Positions 51,316 through 60,436 of a DNA stretch of 64,000 nt are shown piece by piece. The number at the start of each line of letters is the position of its first letter. Position 1 is the stretch's first letter. The notes below the pieces were generated by a model. It did not search any database. It was not told the origin of the DNA and worked only from the letters and a program-made list of their open reading frames with translations. The DNA is taken from positions 13,263 to 77,262 of the forward strand of contig CAWUIM010000008.1 in NCBI GenBank assembly GCA_963922595.1, given 5' to 3'. The translations under genes were made by a program, and so were the position numbers. Origin of the DNA: JAJFFW01 sp963922595. Its GTDB lineage: Bacteria > Pseudomonadota > Alphaproteobacteria > Caulobacterales > Parvularculaceae.

Positions 51316-51458
51316 TTTTTTGCCCCCTTTCTGACTGGAAAGCAGTTGTTATTAAGCGATGGGCATAACGGCTAGAGTGATTTGTGACGACATCAAATGA
51401 AATAATCGCCATAAATCATAGCTTTGGGCGTAATATCATGCACCCGGAGGTTGCGGGC

Positions 51459-51968
51459 TTAGCGGCAGGCCTGTTTGGCGCGGTCAAGGCTTGCGGAAAC
51501 GCCGCGCAGAGAAATGACGTAGCTCGTCGCCGTGCCGCGGCTGGAGACCGCGCTAACACGCATATCAGCCCCGCGGCGCATGGCCCGCACAAGGCTGGTC
51601 TCGTCGGTCGCTTTCTCGATGAACGCTTCGTTGTCCGACACGTACATTTCCCACTTGTCGGAACCGATTCGAAGCGTCGGCTCAGGCCCGTCGCGGAAGT
51701 TATAGCCCGCCATCAGACTTGGCTGCTCGACAGCGGCGCCAGATTTCCAGCTCGCTACGAGGAAAAAGACATCCCCGTGATTGACCGATTTCGGCGACTT
51801 GTCCTTCGCCTCTGTGGCGGCGAAACAGATTTTCTCGCCATCGACATCCTGGACGAAGACGCTCCAATCCTTGAACGTCGCAACCGGTTCCGGTTTTGCG
51901 GCGTGCGCGCCAGTAGCGGCGGCGATAGCGGTAAGGGCGGCGGCGAATGAACCAAGGCGATTTTTCAT
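51459..51968 (-). CDS. Invasion-associated locus B (IalB)-like periplasmic protein
   Basis: About 169 residues. From ATG 51968 (MKNRLGSFAAALTAIAAATGAHAA) there is a clear signal peptide with cleavage after AHA. The mature part has FKDWSVFVQDVDGEKICFAAT and the paired strands of the IalB family (WDVxxxxDxxKxCFA). Such proteins are common in alphaproteobacteria and their role is unknown outside Bartonella. Divergent from acnA, 209 bp apart. Confidence 0.72.
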   Translation of the reverse strand: MKNRLGSFAAALTAIAAATGAHAAKPEPVATFKDWSVFVQDVDGEKICFAATEAKDKSPKSVNHGDVFFLVASWKSGAAVEQPSLMAGYNFRDGPEPTLRIGSDKWEMYVSDNEAFIEKATDETSLVRAMRRGADMRVSAVSSRGTATSYVISLRGVSASLDRAKQACR

Positions 51969-52177
51969 TGCGCGAATATCCTCCAACTCAGATCAGGGCC
52001 GCATGAATATAATTCGATTTGACCAGATGAATAGTCTCTATAAGAGGCGCGAATTTGTGGCGGATTTCGTCCTGAAAAAAGGGCGATTTGCGGGCCCTGA
52101 TACATCAATTGCGCCCCGGACCGCCTTAGGCCATAAAACGCTCGAAATTCATACGATTTAGCTGGAGGCAAACCCCT

Positions 52178-54853
52178 ATGATCCCGGGACGCGATACGCT
52201 CAAAACCAAGAAATCCCTCACCGTCGGGGGAAAATCCTATGCCTATTTCAGTCTGAAAGAGGCGGAAGGGGCTTTGGGCGACGTATCGCGCCTGCCGTTT
52301 TCACTGAAGGTGCTGCTGGAAAACCTCCTGCGGTTTGAAGACGACCGCTCGGTGAATGTGGATGATATCAAGGCGTTCACCGATTGGCTAAAAAATGGAA
52401 AGACGAAGCGGGAAATCGCCTATCGCCCGGCGCGCGTCTTGATGCAGGACTTCACCGGCGTGCCGGCGGTCGTCGATCTCGCGGCGATGCGCGACGCCAT
52501 GAAAGACCTTGGCGAAGACCCAGAGAAAATTAATCCGCTTGCGCCCGTAGACCTCGTAATCGATCACTCCGTCATGGTCGATTATTTCGGCGGGCCGAAC
52601 GCGTTTGAGAAGAACGTCGATCGCGAATATGAACGCAATGGCGAACGATATAAGTTCCTGAAGTGGGGGCAGGGCGCCTTCGATAACTTCCGGGTTGTTC
52701 CGCCGGGCACTGGTATTTGTCACCAGGTGAACCTTGAATACCTCGCACAGACGATTTGGACCGCAGACCATAATGGCGAAACATACGCCTACCCAGACAC
52801 GCTTGTCGGCACCGATAGTCACACGACGATGGTGAACGGTCTCGCCGTTCTTGGCTGGGGTGTCGGCGGCATCGAAGCCGAAGCCGCGATGCTCGGTCAG
52901 CCAATCTCCATGTTGATCCCTGAAGTTATTGGTTTCAAACTTACAAACAAACTTCCGGAAGGAACGACGGCGACAGACCTTGTGCTGACGATTGTCGAAA
53001 TGTTGCGTAAAAAAGGCGTGGTTGGAAAGTTCGTTGAATTCTACGGCCCCGGACTCGATCATTTGTCTCTGGAAGATCAGGCGACCATCGCCAATATGGC
53101 GCCGGAGTATGGCGCGACCTGCGGTTTCTTCCCTGTTGATGAAGAAGCAATCCGGTATCTGAAAGCGACGGGCCGGTCTGAAGACCGCGTTGCGCTGGTG
53201 GAGGCGTACGCCAAAGAGCAAGGCATGTGGCGCGACGCATCGACGCCGGACCCGGTTTTCACCGATACGCTTGAGCTTGATCTTGGTTCGGTCACCGCAT
53301 CGCTCGCGGGACCGAAGCGCCCACAAGACCGCGTCGTCCTGGAAGAAGCGCCGGCCTGCTTTGAAACGGCGCTCGACAAGGAATATGGCATGGGCGGCCA
53401 GAACGGCGAGCGCGTGCCGGTAAAAGGCGAGGATTTCGATCTCGGGCATGGCGATGTGACGATCGCCGCGATTACGTCGTGTACAAACACATCGAACCCG
53501 TCAGTGCTGATCGCTGCGGGCCTTGTGGCGCGCAATGCGCGCGCGCGCGGCGTCTCCGTTAAGCCATGGGTGAAAACCTCGCTGGCGCCGGGCAGTCAGG
53601 TGGTCACTGACTATTTGAACAGCGCCGGGCTCTCAGACGATCTTGATGCGCTTGGGTTTAATCTTGTGGGTTATGGCTGCACCACCTGTATTGGTAATTC
53701 CGGTCCGCTGCCTCCGGCGATCTCCGAGGCGGTGCATGAACATGATCTAGCCGTTTGCTCTGTACTTTCCGGCAATCGCAACTTTGAAGGACGGGTTTCG
53801 CCGGACGTACGCGCAAACTTCCTTGCGTCGCCGCCGCTCGTGGTCGCTTATGCGATCGCCGGTTCGCTCAATATCAATTTGCGTACTGACCCGATTGCGC
53901 AGGATCAGGACGGCAACGATGTTTTCTTGAAAGACATTTGGCCGACCAATCAGGAAATTGCTGAAATTGTCCGCGAGAACGTCACCGCGCAAATGTTCGC
54001 AAGCCGCTACGCTGATGTGTTCAAAGGGGACGAGCAATGGCAGGCGATCGACGCGGGCGACGATCAGACTTATTCCTGGCCCACATCGACCTATGTGGCT
54101 AAGCCGCCCTTCTTTGAGGGCATGAAGAAAGAGCCTGAAGCCGTTAAGCCGATTAACGGCGCCCATATTCTCGGCCTCTTTGGTGAGTCCATTACGACAG
54201 ATCATATCTCTCCAGCCGGTTCGATCGCCGAAGACAGTCCCGCCGGCGACTATCTCAAATCATTCCAGGTGCCGGTTTCAGAATTCAATTCTTACGGATC
54301 GCGCCGCGGCAATCATGACGTGATGATGCGCGGCACGTTCGCGAACATTCGCATCAAGAACCAGATGCTCAACGGTGTTGAAGGCGGTTACACCAGGCAC
54401 GTCCCGTCAGGTGAGCAAATGCCGATTTACGATGCGGCGATGGCGTATAAAGAAGCGGGCACGCCGCTCGTTGTTCTGGCGGGCGAGCAATACGGCACGG
54501 GCTCGTCCCGCGACTGGGCGGCGAAGGGCACAAATCTTCTTGGCGTGCGCGCCGTTGTTGCGAAAAGCTTCGAGCGCATCCACCGGTCAAACCTCATTGG
54601 CATGGGCGTCCTTCCCTTGCAGTTTGATGACGGCGAGGGCTGGCAGGAGCTCGGTCTCACCGGCGATGAGCAGGTCTCAATTCACGATGTGGATGCGATT
54701 GAGCCGCGCGGAACGCTTGGCGCGACGATCACATTTGCGAACGGCGATACAAAAGACGTAACGCTCCGTATACGGATTGATACGGCTGATGAGCTCGATT
54801 ATTTCCGCAACGGCGGCATTCTGCATTATGTGATCAGAAAGCTCGCCGCCTGA
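52178..54853 (+). CDS. acnA: Aconitate hydratase A
   Basis: 891-residue TCA-cycle enzyme. Typical blocks: VMLQDFTGVP-like VLMQDFTGVPAVVDLAAMRDA, GTDSHTTMVNGLAVLGWGVGGIEAEAAMLGQPI, the first cluster cysteine in ITSCTNTSNPSV and the other two in GCTTCIGNSGPLP; AGEQYGTGSSRDWAAKG in the swivelling domain. GGAGG lies upstream of the ATG. The upstream 190 bp to the IalB gene show no other gene. Confidence 0.97.
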   Translation: MIPGRDTLKTKKSLTVGGKSYAYFSLKEAEGALGDVSRLPFSLKVLLENLLRFEDDRSVNVDDIKAFTDWLKNGKTKREIAYRPARVLMQDFTGVPAVVDLAAMRDAMKDLGEDPEKINPLAPVDLVIDHSVMVDYFGGPNAFEKNVDREYERNGERYKFLKWGQGAFDNFRVVPPGTGICHQVNLEYLAQTIWTADHNGETYAYPDTLVGTDSHTTMVNGLAVLGWGVGGIEAEAAMLGQPISMLIPEVIGFKLTNKLPEGTTATDLVLTIVEMLRKKGVVGKFVEFYGPGLDHLSLEDQATIANMAPEYGATCGFFPVDEEAIRYLKATGRSEDRVALVEAYAKEQGMWRDASTPDPVFTDTLELDLGSVTASLAGPKRPQDRVVLEEAPACFETALDKEYGMGGQNGERVPVKGEDFDLGHGDVTIAAITSCTNTSNPSVLIAAGLVARNARARGVSVKPWVKTSLAPGSQVVTDYLNSAGLSDDLDALGFNLVGYGCTTCIGNSGPLPPAISEAVHEHDLAVCSVLSGNRNFEGRVSPDVRANFLASPPLVVAYAIAGSLNINLRTDPIAQDQDGNDVFLKDIWPTNQEIAEIVRENVTAQMFASRYADVFKGDEQWQAIDAGDDQTYSWPTSTYVAKPPFFEGMKKEPEAVKPINGAHILGLFGESITTDHISPAGSIAEDSPAGDYLKSFQVPVSEFNSYGSRRGNHDVMMRGTFANIRIKNQMLNGVEGGYTRHVPSGEQMPIYDAAMAYKEAGTPLVVLAGEQYGTGSSRDWAAKGTNLLGVRAVVAKSFERIHRSNLIGMGVLPLQFDDGEGWQELGLTGDEQVSIHDVDAIEPRGTLGATITFANGDTKDVTLRIRIDTADELDYFRNGGILHYVIRKLAA

Positions 54854-54870
54854 TCGGGTAATTTTCGGCT

Positions 54871-55908
54871 TCAATCGTTATCATATCCGCGCGGGTTTTC
54901 GCGCTGCCACCGCCATGTGTCAGCGCACATCTCGTCGAGGGTTTTGGTGGCGCGCCAGCCGAGTTTCTCCCGCGCGCGGTCAGGTTTGGCGTAAATCGTC
55001 GCCACGTCGCCATCGCGGCGCGGTGCAATTTCATATGGAATGTCGCGGTTTGATGCCCGCTTGAAGGCTGTAATCGCGTCCAGCACGGAATAACCGACGC
55101 CAGTGCCAAGGTTTATATTCTCTGCGCCGCCGCCCGATTTATTCGCGAGATAATCGAGCGCATCAAGATGCCCGCGCGCCAGGTCGCTAACATGGATATA
55201 ATCACGTACCCCGGTGCCGTCAGCAGTCGGATAATCATTTCCATAGACGGCGAGCTTTTCGCGCCGCCCAACCGCGACCTGCGCTATGTAAGGAAAAAGA
55301 TTGTTAGGCGGTCCGTCAGGGTCTTCGCCAATGCGTCCTGAATAGTGCGCGCCCACTGGATTGAAGTAGCGTAAATTGACGATGCGCCAATCGGGATGAG
55401 CGACCACATGATCGCGCAGCATCTCTTCGATGAAAAATTTGGTGCGCCCGTAAGGATTGGTTGGACCGGTCTTGCCGTCCTCATCGACGGGGCTTTCATT
55501 GAGGTCGCCATAAACGGTCGCAGATGATGAAAAGACAAGCGTCTTCGCTCCCGCCGCGTCCATTGCGTTCAGCAAGGCGAACGTCGCGCCGATGTTCGTT
55601 TCGTAATACCGCATTGGTTCGGTGACAGACTCACCAACGGCCTTTAGCCCCGCCAGATGGATCGCGCTGTCGGCCCGAAAGGCGGTGACGGCGTCGATGA
55701 TCCGGTCCTGATCGCCAGGCGCGCCTAGACTCGCTTCGGTGGAATGGAGCGATTTGCCTGTGATCTCCTGGACTCGGGCCAGCGCTTCCGGCGATGAGTT
55801 ATCAAAATTGTCGATGACAAGAATGTCTCGTCCTGCCTTCAAGAGTTCGACGCACACATGGCTGCCGATATAACCAGCGCCCCCGGTGACGATGATGCGT
55901 TCAGCCAT
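54871..55908 (-). CDS. galE: UDP-glucose 4-epimerase
   Basis: 345-residue extended SDR. TGGAGYIGSH (8-17) binds NAD; FSSSATVYG and YGRTKFFIE contain the catalytic Ser/Thr and YxxxK; RYFNPVGAH and GTGVGYSVLD follow. It makes UDP-galactose for surface glycans. Grouped on the minus strand with the mannose-1-phosphate guanylyltransferase and glmS, a sugar-nucleotide cluster. Confidence 0.95.
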   Translation of the reverse strand: MAERIIVTGGAGYIGSHVCVELLKAGRDILVIDNFDNSSPEALARVQEITGKSLHSTEASLGAPGDQDRIIDAVTAFRADSAIHLAGLKAVGESVTEPMRYYETNIGATFALLNAMDAAGAKTLVFSSSATVYGDLNESPVDEDGKTGPTNPYGRTKFFIEEMLRDHVVAHPDWRIVNLRYFNPVGAHYSGRIGEDPDGPPNNLFPYIAQVAVGRREKLAVYGNDYPTADGTGVRDYIHVSDLARGHLDALDYLANKSGGGAENINLGTGVGYSVLDAITAFKRASNRDIPYEIAPRRDGDVATIYAKPDRAREKLGWRATKTLDEMCADTWRWQRENPRGYDND

Positions 55909-55922
55909 GGAATCGTTCGTCC

Positions 55923-56987
55923 TCAGAGAAGATCGTCGCGGCCGTCTTCTTTTAGGCGTTCAACGATCTGCTTCACATCTTGCGCGCGGTCACGCGGCGC
56001 AATCAGGATAGCGTCTTTCGTGGCGACGACAATCATGTCTTCAAGACCAATTGCGCCCACGAAAATACCGTCCGTCTTCACTGTTGTGCCTGCGCAATCG
56101 ATCGCGGCCACACCGCCGCCATTTTCGGCGGTTGTCTCCACCGGCAGCTCCGTCCATGAGCCAATATCGCTCCAGCCTGCATCAACCGGCGCGACCACGG
56201 CGGCTTTATCAGTCTTTTCCATGACAGCGTAATCGATTGAAATAACGGGGCATTGTTCGAATTCGGACCGGTCGAGAGCGATCACGTCGTCATTGCAAGC
56301 GCCGGACCGAAGGGCGCGCTGCGCGAAGTCGAAGATGGGCGCATTTAAGCGCTGTAACTCGTTGGCCATAGCGCTGGCCGTGAACAGAAAAATGCCTGCG
56401 TTCCAATAATACTCGCCGGACGCCAGATATTTCTCGGCGGTCTCGCGGTCGGGCTTCTCTAAGAATGCGTCGATCTTGAAAACCGACTCACCGAGCTGCG
56501 CGCCTTGGCGGATGTAGCCATAGCCGGTGTGCGCGCGGTCCGCCTTGATCCCGAAGGTGACGATGGCGCCGTCTCGCGCCGCCTCCGCCCCGGCGGCGAC
56601 CGCGCGGCGAAAGGCAAGGGCGTCAGCGATGACGTGATCCGCTGGCGCCAGCAAAATCTGGGCGCTTGCGTTGTGTTCGGCGGTCCAAGCAGCGGCGACG
56701 GCTGCGACGGCGGCTGTATTTCGCGCCACGGGCTCGGTGATGATCGCCGCCGGCGGCAGATCGATAGCGCGCAGTTGCTCGCGGATTTGCTCCGTATGCG
56801 CAGCGCCGCAAATAATCAGCGGCGGGGCGTAGGCGTCGCCGGATAGGCGCAGCGCCGTTTCCTGCAGCATGGTGCGCGCTGATACGAGCGGCAGGAGTTG
56901 CTTCGGCGTCGCCTGGCGTGAGAGCGGCCACAGACGCGTGCCGGCGCCGCCTGACATAATCACGGGTTGGATGCGATACTGGGACAC
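55923..56987 (-). CDS. manC: Mannose-1-phosphate guanylyltransferase
   Basis: 354-residue nucleotidyltransferase with GGAGTRLWPLSR (13-24) and PKQLLPL, followed by the ManC pattern TEPVARNTAAVAAVAAAW, APADHVIADALAFRRA, FLEKPDRETAEKYLASGEYYWNAGIFLF. No C-terminal isomerase domain (ManC-only length). It supplies GDP-mannose. Symbol chosen by family; cpsB would be a synonym. Confidence 0.9.
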   Translation of the reverse strand: MSQYRIQPVIMSGGAGTRLWPLSRQATPKQLLPLVSARTMLQETALRLSGDAYAPPLIICGAAHTEQIREQLRAIDLPPAAIITEPVARNTAAVAAVAAAWTAEHNASAQILLAPADHVIADALAFRRAVAAGAEAARDGAIVTFGIKADRAHTGYGYIRQGAQLGESVFKIDAFLEKPDRETAEKYLASGEYYWNAGIFLFTASAMANELQRLNAPIFDFAQRALRSGACNDDVIALDRSEFEQCPVISIDYAVMEKTDKAAVVAPVDAGWSDIGSWTELPVETTAENGGGVAAIDCAGTTVKTDGIFVGAIGLEDMIVVATKDAILIAPRDRAQDVKQIVERLKEDGRDDLL

Positions 56988-56997
56988 CGGACGCCGC

Positions 56998-58824
56998 CTA
57001 TTCCACCGTGACCGACTTCGCCAGGTTGCGCGGCTGGTCGACGTCGGTGCCTTTGGCGGTGGCGGTGAAATAGGCGAGGAGCTGGATCGGGGCGGCGTAG
57101 ACGATGGGCGCGAACATTGGATGCGTCGGCGGCGCCGTGATCGCCGCCCAGACTTTCTCGCCCGCCTCGCGCACGCCTTGCGCGTCTGAGATGATCAAAG
57201 CCTTGCCGTCGCGGGCCATCACTTCGTGCATGTTTGAGAGGGTTTTTTCAAAATGCCTGTCGCGCGGGGCGATCACGACGATGGGCAGCGTCTTGTCGAT
57301 CAGGGCGATGGGCCCGTGTTTCAACTCGCCCGCCGCGTAGCCTTCGGCGTGGATGTAGGAGATTTCCTTCAGCTTCAGCGCGCCTTCCATGGCGAGGGGG
57401 AAGCTGACGCCGCGGCCGATGTAGAGGATGTCGCTTGCCTTCGCGATGTCCTTGGCGATCGCTTCGATGGCGCCGGCCTCCCTGAGCGCTTCGCCGAGGA
57501 GGCGCGGCGTCTTTAAAAGCTCGCCGACGAGCGCGCGCTCTTCGGCCTCGGAGATGGTCCCGCGCTGACGGCCGGCGGCGATGGCGATGCAGGCGAGGGA
57601 GGCGAGCTGGCAGGTGAACGCCTTGGTGGAGGCGACCCCGATCTCCGGCCCTGCGGCCATCGGGAAGATGACGTCGGCCTCGCGCGCGATCGAGCTTTCG
57701 GCCACGTTCACGACCGCGGCGATCTTCTGGCCGTGATCGCGCGCATCGCGCAGCGCCGCCAGCGTATCGGCGGTCTCTCCCGACTGGGAGATATAAATCG
57801 CGCCGCCGCCCTCCGCATAGGGAACATCGCGGTAGCGCAGCTCCGAGGCGATGTCGATCTCGACCGGCAACCCCGCCCATTTCTCGAACCAGTATTTCGA
57901 GATCAGCCCCGCATAATACGCCGTGCCGCAGGCCGAGATCGTCAGCCGGCTGAGCGCTGCAAAATCGAACGCGCCCTCTGGCAAGCGAACCGTCTGCGTC
58001 GCCGGATCGATGTAGCGCGACAGCGTATGCGCGATCACTTCCGGCTGCTCGTAAATCTCCTTCGCCATAAAATGGCGATGGCCGTCCTTGTCGACCATGG
58101 CGTCGGCGGCCGATGAGATCGTCTCCGGCCGGTCGACCTTTTCGCCGGCGGCGTTGAAGACCTCGAACCCGTCGCGCCTCAACACCGCCCAGTCGCCCTC
58201 GTCGAGATAGATGACGCGGTTGGTGAACGGCGCCAGCGCATAAGCGTCGGAGCCGAGGAACATCTCCCCGTCGCCGCGCCCCACCGCCAGCGGCGAGCCC
58301 TTGCGCGCGCCGATCATCAGATCTTCCTCGCCGGTGAAAATCGCCACAAAGGCGAAGGCGCCGGTGAGCCGCGAAATCGCTTTGTGAAACGCTTGCGCGG
58401 GCCCGAGATTTTCATTCTCGAGATAGTAAGTGATCAGCTGCGGACACACTTCGGCGTCGGTGTCGGACTGAAACGCGTATCCTTTCTCCTGCAACTCGCG
58501 GCGCAATTCCGCGAAATTCTCGATAATGCCGTTATGAACCACCGAAACGCGGTCCGTCGCATGCGGATGGGCGTTGCGCTCGTTGGCGGCGCCATGGGTC
58601 GCCCAGCGCGTGTGGCCGATGCCGACCGCGCCGGCCAGCGGATTGTCGGCGAGGGTTTTCGTTAACGCCGAAAGCTTGCCCGCTGCGCGCCGCCTGTCGA
58701 GCGCGCCGCCATGAAGGGTGGCGACGCCGGCGGAATCATACCCGCGATATTCAAGACGCTTCAGCCCTTCAACAATCGCCGGAGCGACATCGCCTTTTCC
58801 CAAAACGCCTACGATACCGCACAT
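56998..58824 (-). CDS. glmS: Glutamine-fructose-6-phosphate aminotransferase
   Basis: 608 residues; makes glucosamine-6-phosphate for peptidoglycan and LPS. MCGIVGVLGKG places the catalytic Cys directly after Met, so ATG 58824 is the start and the longer frame from 58890 is rejected. N-terminal glutaminase domain (GHTRWATHG, VVHNGIIENFAELR) followed by two SIS domains (SQSGETADTLAAL and the C-terminal end DQPRNLAKSVTVE). No glmS ribozyme is expected or seen. Confidence 0.97.
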   Translation of the reverse strand: MCGIVGVLGKGDVAPAIVEGLKRLEYRGYDSAGVATLHGGALDRRRAAGKLSALTKTLADNPLAGAVGIGHTRWATHGAANERNAHPHATDRVSVVHNGIIENFAELRRELQEKGYAFQSDTDAEVCPQLITYYLENENLGPAQAFHKAISRLTGAFAFVAIFTGEEDLMIGARKGSPLAVGRGDGEMFLGSDAYALAPFTNRVIYLDEGDWAVLRRDGFEVFNAAGEKVDRPETISSAADAMVDKDGHRHFMAKEIYEQPEVIAHTLSRYIDPATQTVRLPEGAFDFAALSRLTISACGTAYYAGLISKYWFEKWAGLPVEIDIASELRYRDVPYAEGGGAIYISQSGETADTLAALRDARDHGQKIAAVVNVAESSIAREADVIFPMAAGPEIGVASTKAFTCQLASLACIAIAAGRQRGTISEAEERALVGELLKTPRLLGEALREAGAIEAIAKDIAKASDILYIGRGVSFPLAMEGALKLKEISYIHAEGYAAGELKHGPIALIDKTLPIVVIAPRDRHFEKTLSNMHEVMARDGKALIISDAQGVREAGEKVWAAITAPPTHPMFAPIVYAAPIQLLAYFTATAKGTDVDQPRNLAKSVTVE

Positions 58825-58935
58825 GGCCGGGAAGCTCCCCATTCTCTTGTTGCGCTGCAATTGGTTGAGACAGCTTGGAAGAGAATTCAAGCAAAAACTT
58901 GGCCGAAAAAGGGACCCTTATGCGCCGTAAACGCT

Positions 58936-60357
58936 TTAAGGCGGCGCCGCCCGCCGGCCATCGTTAACGCACCGTTCGACAGCTGCGCCATCGTTAACCG
59001 CGTCGTCTTCGCCGTTGCGATTGTCCGCGCCGCCATCCTTCGAGGGCCCTTCGGGCCACCTCAGGATGAGGGCTAGGGATTTTCGCGCCATTATACGTCC
59101 CTCATCCTGAGGTGCGAACGAAGTGAGCCTCGAAGGATGGCGAGGAACGCAAGCGGCTGAGCGATGAGCCATCATGGACGCCATGCCCGCGCGCGAAGGC
59201 GCGCTTGCTCTTAAGGAGGCCGCCTTCTCCGAATTTCTCCCATTAGCGGCCTTCGCGGCCGGGCCATGGCGAGTCGGAGATGGGTTGACGGTGGTTTTTT
59301 CGACCGCATCTGTCGCCACAATTTCCGACTCCCCACGGCTCGACCGTGGGGTCCACCTTTCTTCCGGGAACGGCTCTGGCGATTGCGTTTCGCCTGCCAC
59401 AATCTTTCCCGCCGCCGACATGGACGCCATGGTCAAGCCATGGCGAGCCGGAGATGGGTTGTTGGCGCCAAAATCATCCGCCGCCAGGTCGTCCCCCGCC
59501 AGCGCGTCAATCACCGCGCCAAGCCCACGCCCGTGGTCTTTAATGCTGTCGATCAACGCGGCTTCGTCAGTGCCGGGTTGGTCGCCGCGAACACCGACGT
59601 TTCGTTGAAACGCTTCGCCCAACAAATCCGACTCCCCACGGCCCGGCCGCAAAGGCGGCCGAATTTTGAAAAAGCACGCCTTCGCGCGCGGGCGTGGGGT
59701 CCATTTCTCGTCCGGATTCGATACGACATATGGAACGCTGCACGCAGTTTCCTTTTCCGACGTAACCATGGACGCCATGGTCAAGCCATGGCGAGTCGGA
59801 AGAGGGCTGCTAGAAATTCGCGTATGTCGCGACAGCTCAGATGGATCGATAGGCGTAGTCGCATCAGCGTCAAGAATGTCAATGCGAACGCCAATATCGC
59901 GTTGACACTCTTTACCCACCAAAATCTCTGACTCCCCACGGCCCGGCCGCGAAGGCGGCCGAATCTTGAAAAAGCGCGCCGTCGCGCGCGGGCATGGCGT
60001 CCATCCATCGTCCGGGAACGGCTGCATCGCTTCAGCGCCGCCCGCGTCGCGTCCTTGCGCCGCCTTCGCGCCACTCTTTAGAGTCGCCGCCTTCGCGGCG
60101 GGGCGACCCCGCAACCGTTCAATCACCCGATGCGCCCAGATCGCCCGCGTCATCGCCGCTAGACGCCGATCAAAAAACGCCGGGCGCACGCCTTTCGTGT
60201 CCACCAGCGAAAAGTTAACCGCCGCCTCGCCCGCTTCCTCAGCGAGATCAAGCGTCAATAGCGACAAGCGCCGATAGCGCTCCGCCAGCGCCGCCTCAAA
60301 ATCCGCGTCGCGCGCACGCCGCTCCACTCTATCCGTATGCCTATCGTCAAAACTCAT
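58936..60357 (-). CDS. Repeat-invaded ORF: short conserved-looking head, palindromic-element body
   Basis: The first 85 residues (MSFDDRHTDRVERRARDADF... to RGRPAAK) look like an ordinary helical protein domain with LAERYRRLSLLTLDLAEEAGEAAVNF and FFDRRLAAMTRAIWAHRVIERL. After about residue 90 the protein is built from translated palindromic units: two WTPxPRAxAxFFKIRPPxRPGRGES units, one short WTPRSSRGES, and three PTRHGLTMASM-type units, joined by short unrelated linkers. The last 80 residues are encoded by another long inverted repeat. The frame stays open through all of this. Whether a protein of this length is made is uncertain; the ancestral gene may have ended near 60090. An upstream GTG (60405) adds 16 residues. 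Confidence 0.5.
   Translation of the reverse strand: MSFDDRHTDRVERRARDADFEAALAERYRRLSLLTLDLAEEAGEAAVNFSLVDTKGVRPAFFDRRLAAMTRAIWAHRVIERLRGRPAAKAATLKSGAKAAQGRDAGGAEAMQPFPDDGWTPCPRATARFFKIRPPSRPGRGESEILVGKECQRDIGVRIDILDADATTPIDPSELSRHTRISSSPLPTRHGLTMASMVTSEKETACSVPYVVSNPDEKWTPRPRAKACFFKIRPPLRPGRGESDLLGEAFQRNVGVRGDQPGTDEAALIDSIKDHGRGLGAVIDALAGDDLAADDFGANNPSPARHGLTMASMSAAGKIVAGETQSPEPFPEERWTPRSSRGESEIVATDAVEKTTVNPSPTRHGPAAKAANGRNSEKAASLRASAPSRAGMASMMAHRSAACVPRHPSRLTSFAPQDEGRIMARKSLALILRWPEGPSKDGGADNRNGEDDAVNDGAAVERCVNDGRRAAPP
59032..59141. repeat. Long inverted repeat (about 40-bp arms)
   Basis: The left arm begins GCCATCCTTCGAGGGCCCTT (59032 to about 59072) and pairs with the right arm ending GAGCCTCGAAGGATGGC (59099-59141), through CTCAGGATGAGGG/CCCTCATCCTGAGG. 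The arms are imperfect in the middle and separated by about 27 bp. It resembles the dispersed palindromes seen between genes in many alphaproteobacteria. Here it lies in the 3' part of the repeat-invaded ORF. Confidence 0.85.
59173..60004. repeat. Six palindromic repeat units in alternating orientation
   Basis: Units at 59173-59278, 59324-59356, 59419-59452, 59627-59704, 59767-59800 and 59927-60004. Each is bounded by TCYGRCTC...GTCCAT and folds on GACTCCCCACGG / CCGTGGGGTC or GACTCGCCATGG / CCATGGCGTC. Long units (59173, 59627, 59927) have an inner palindrome of GGCCGCGAAGGCGGCC type and a CGCGCGCGGGC end; short units have only a five-base loop (CTCGA or CTTGA). Orientation alternates, so in the gene they encode two different peptides. 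Confidence 0.85.
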
Positions 60358-60382
60358 GGCCCCCATCATAAAGGCGCCGCAA

Positions 60383-60436
60383 AGGGGGGAAGATAAGTTT
60401 CCCACAAATTGTCCAGTATCTCATCGAAACCCGCGC
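60383..60436 (-). repeat. 52-bp element, copy 2, upstream of the repeat-invaded ORF
   Basis: Minus-strand copy of the element at 43737-43788, with AGATACTGGAC and ATTTGTGGGAAACTTAT identical. Here it sits 26 bp before the ATG at 60357, in the place of a promoter or leader. In both copies the GTGGGAAACTTAT could also begin a reading frame with Met-Gly-Asn-Leu. Confidence 0.75.

Noticed and set aside
49861..51375. 504-codon plus-strand ORF
   Set aside because: Antisense to the metalloprotease and mscL, spanning the terminator between them.
52388..53449. 353-codon minus-strand ORF
   Set aside because: Antisense to aconitase; no recognisable domain.
59173..60004. CRISPR array
   Set aside because: Units alternate in orientation, differ in length and have irregular spacing; no cas genes nearby.
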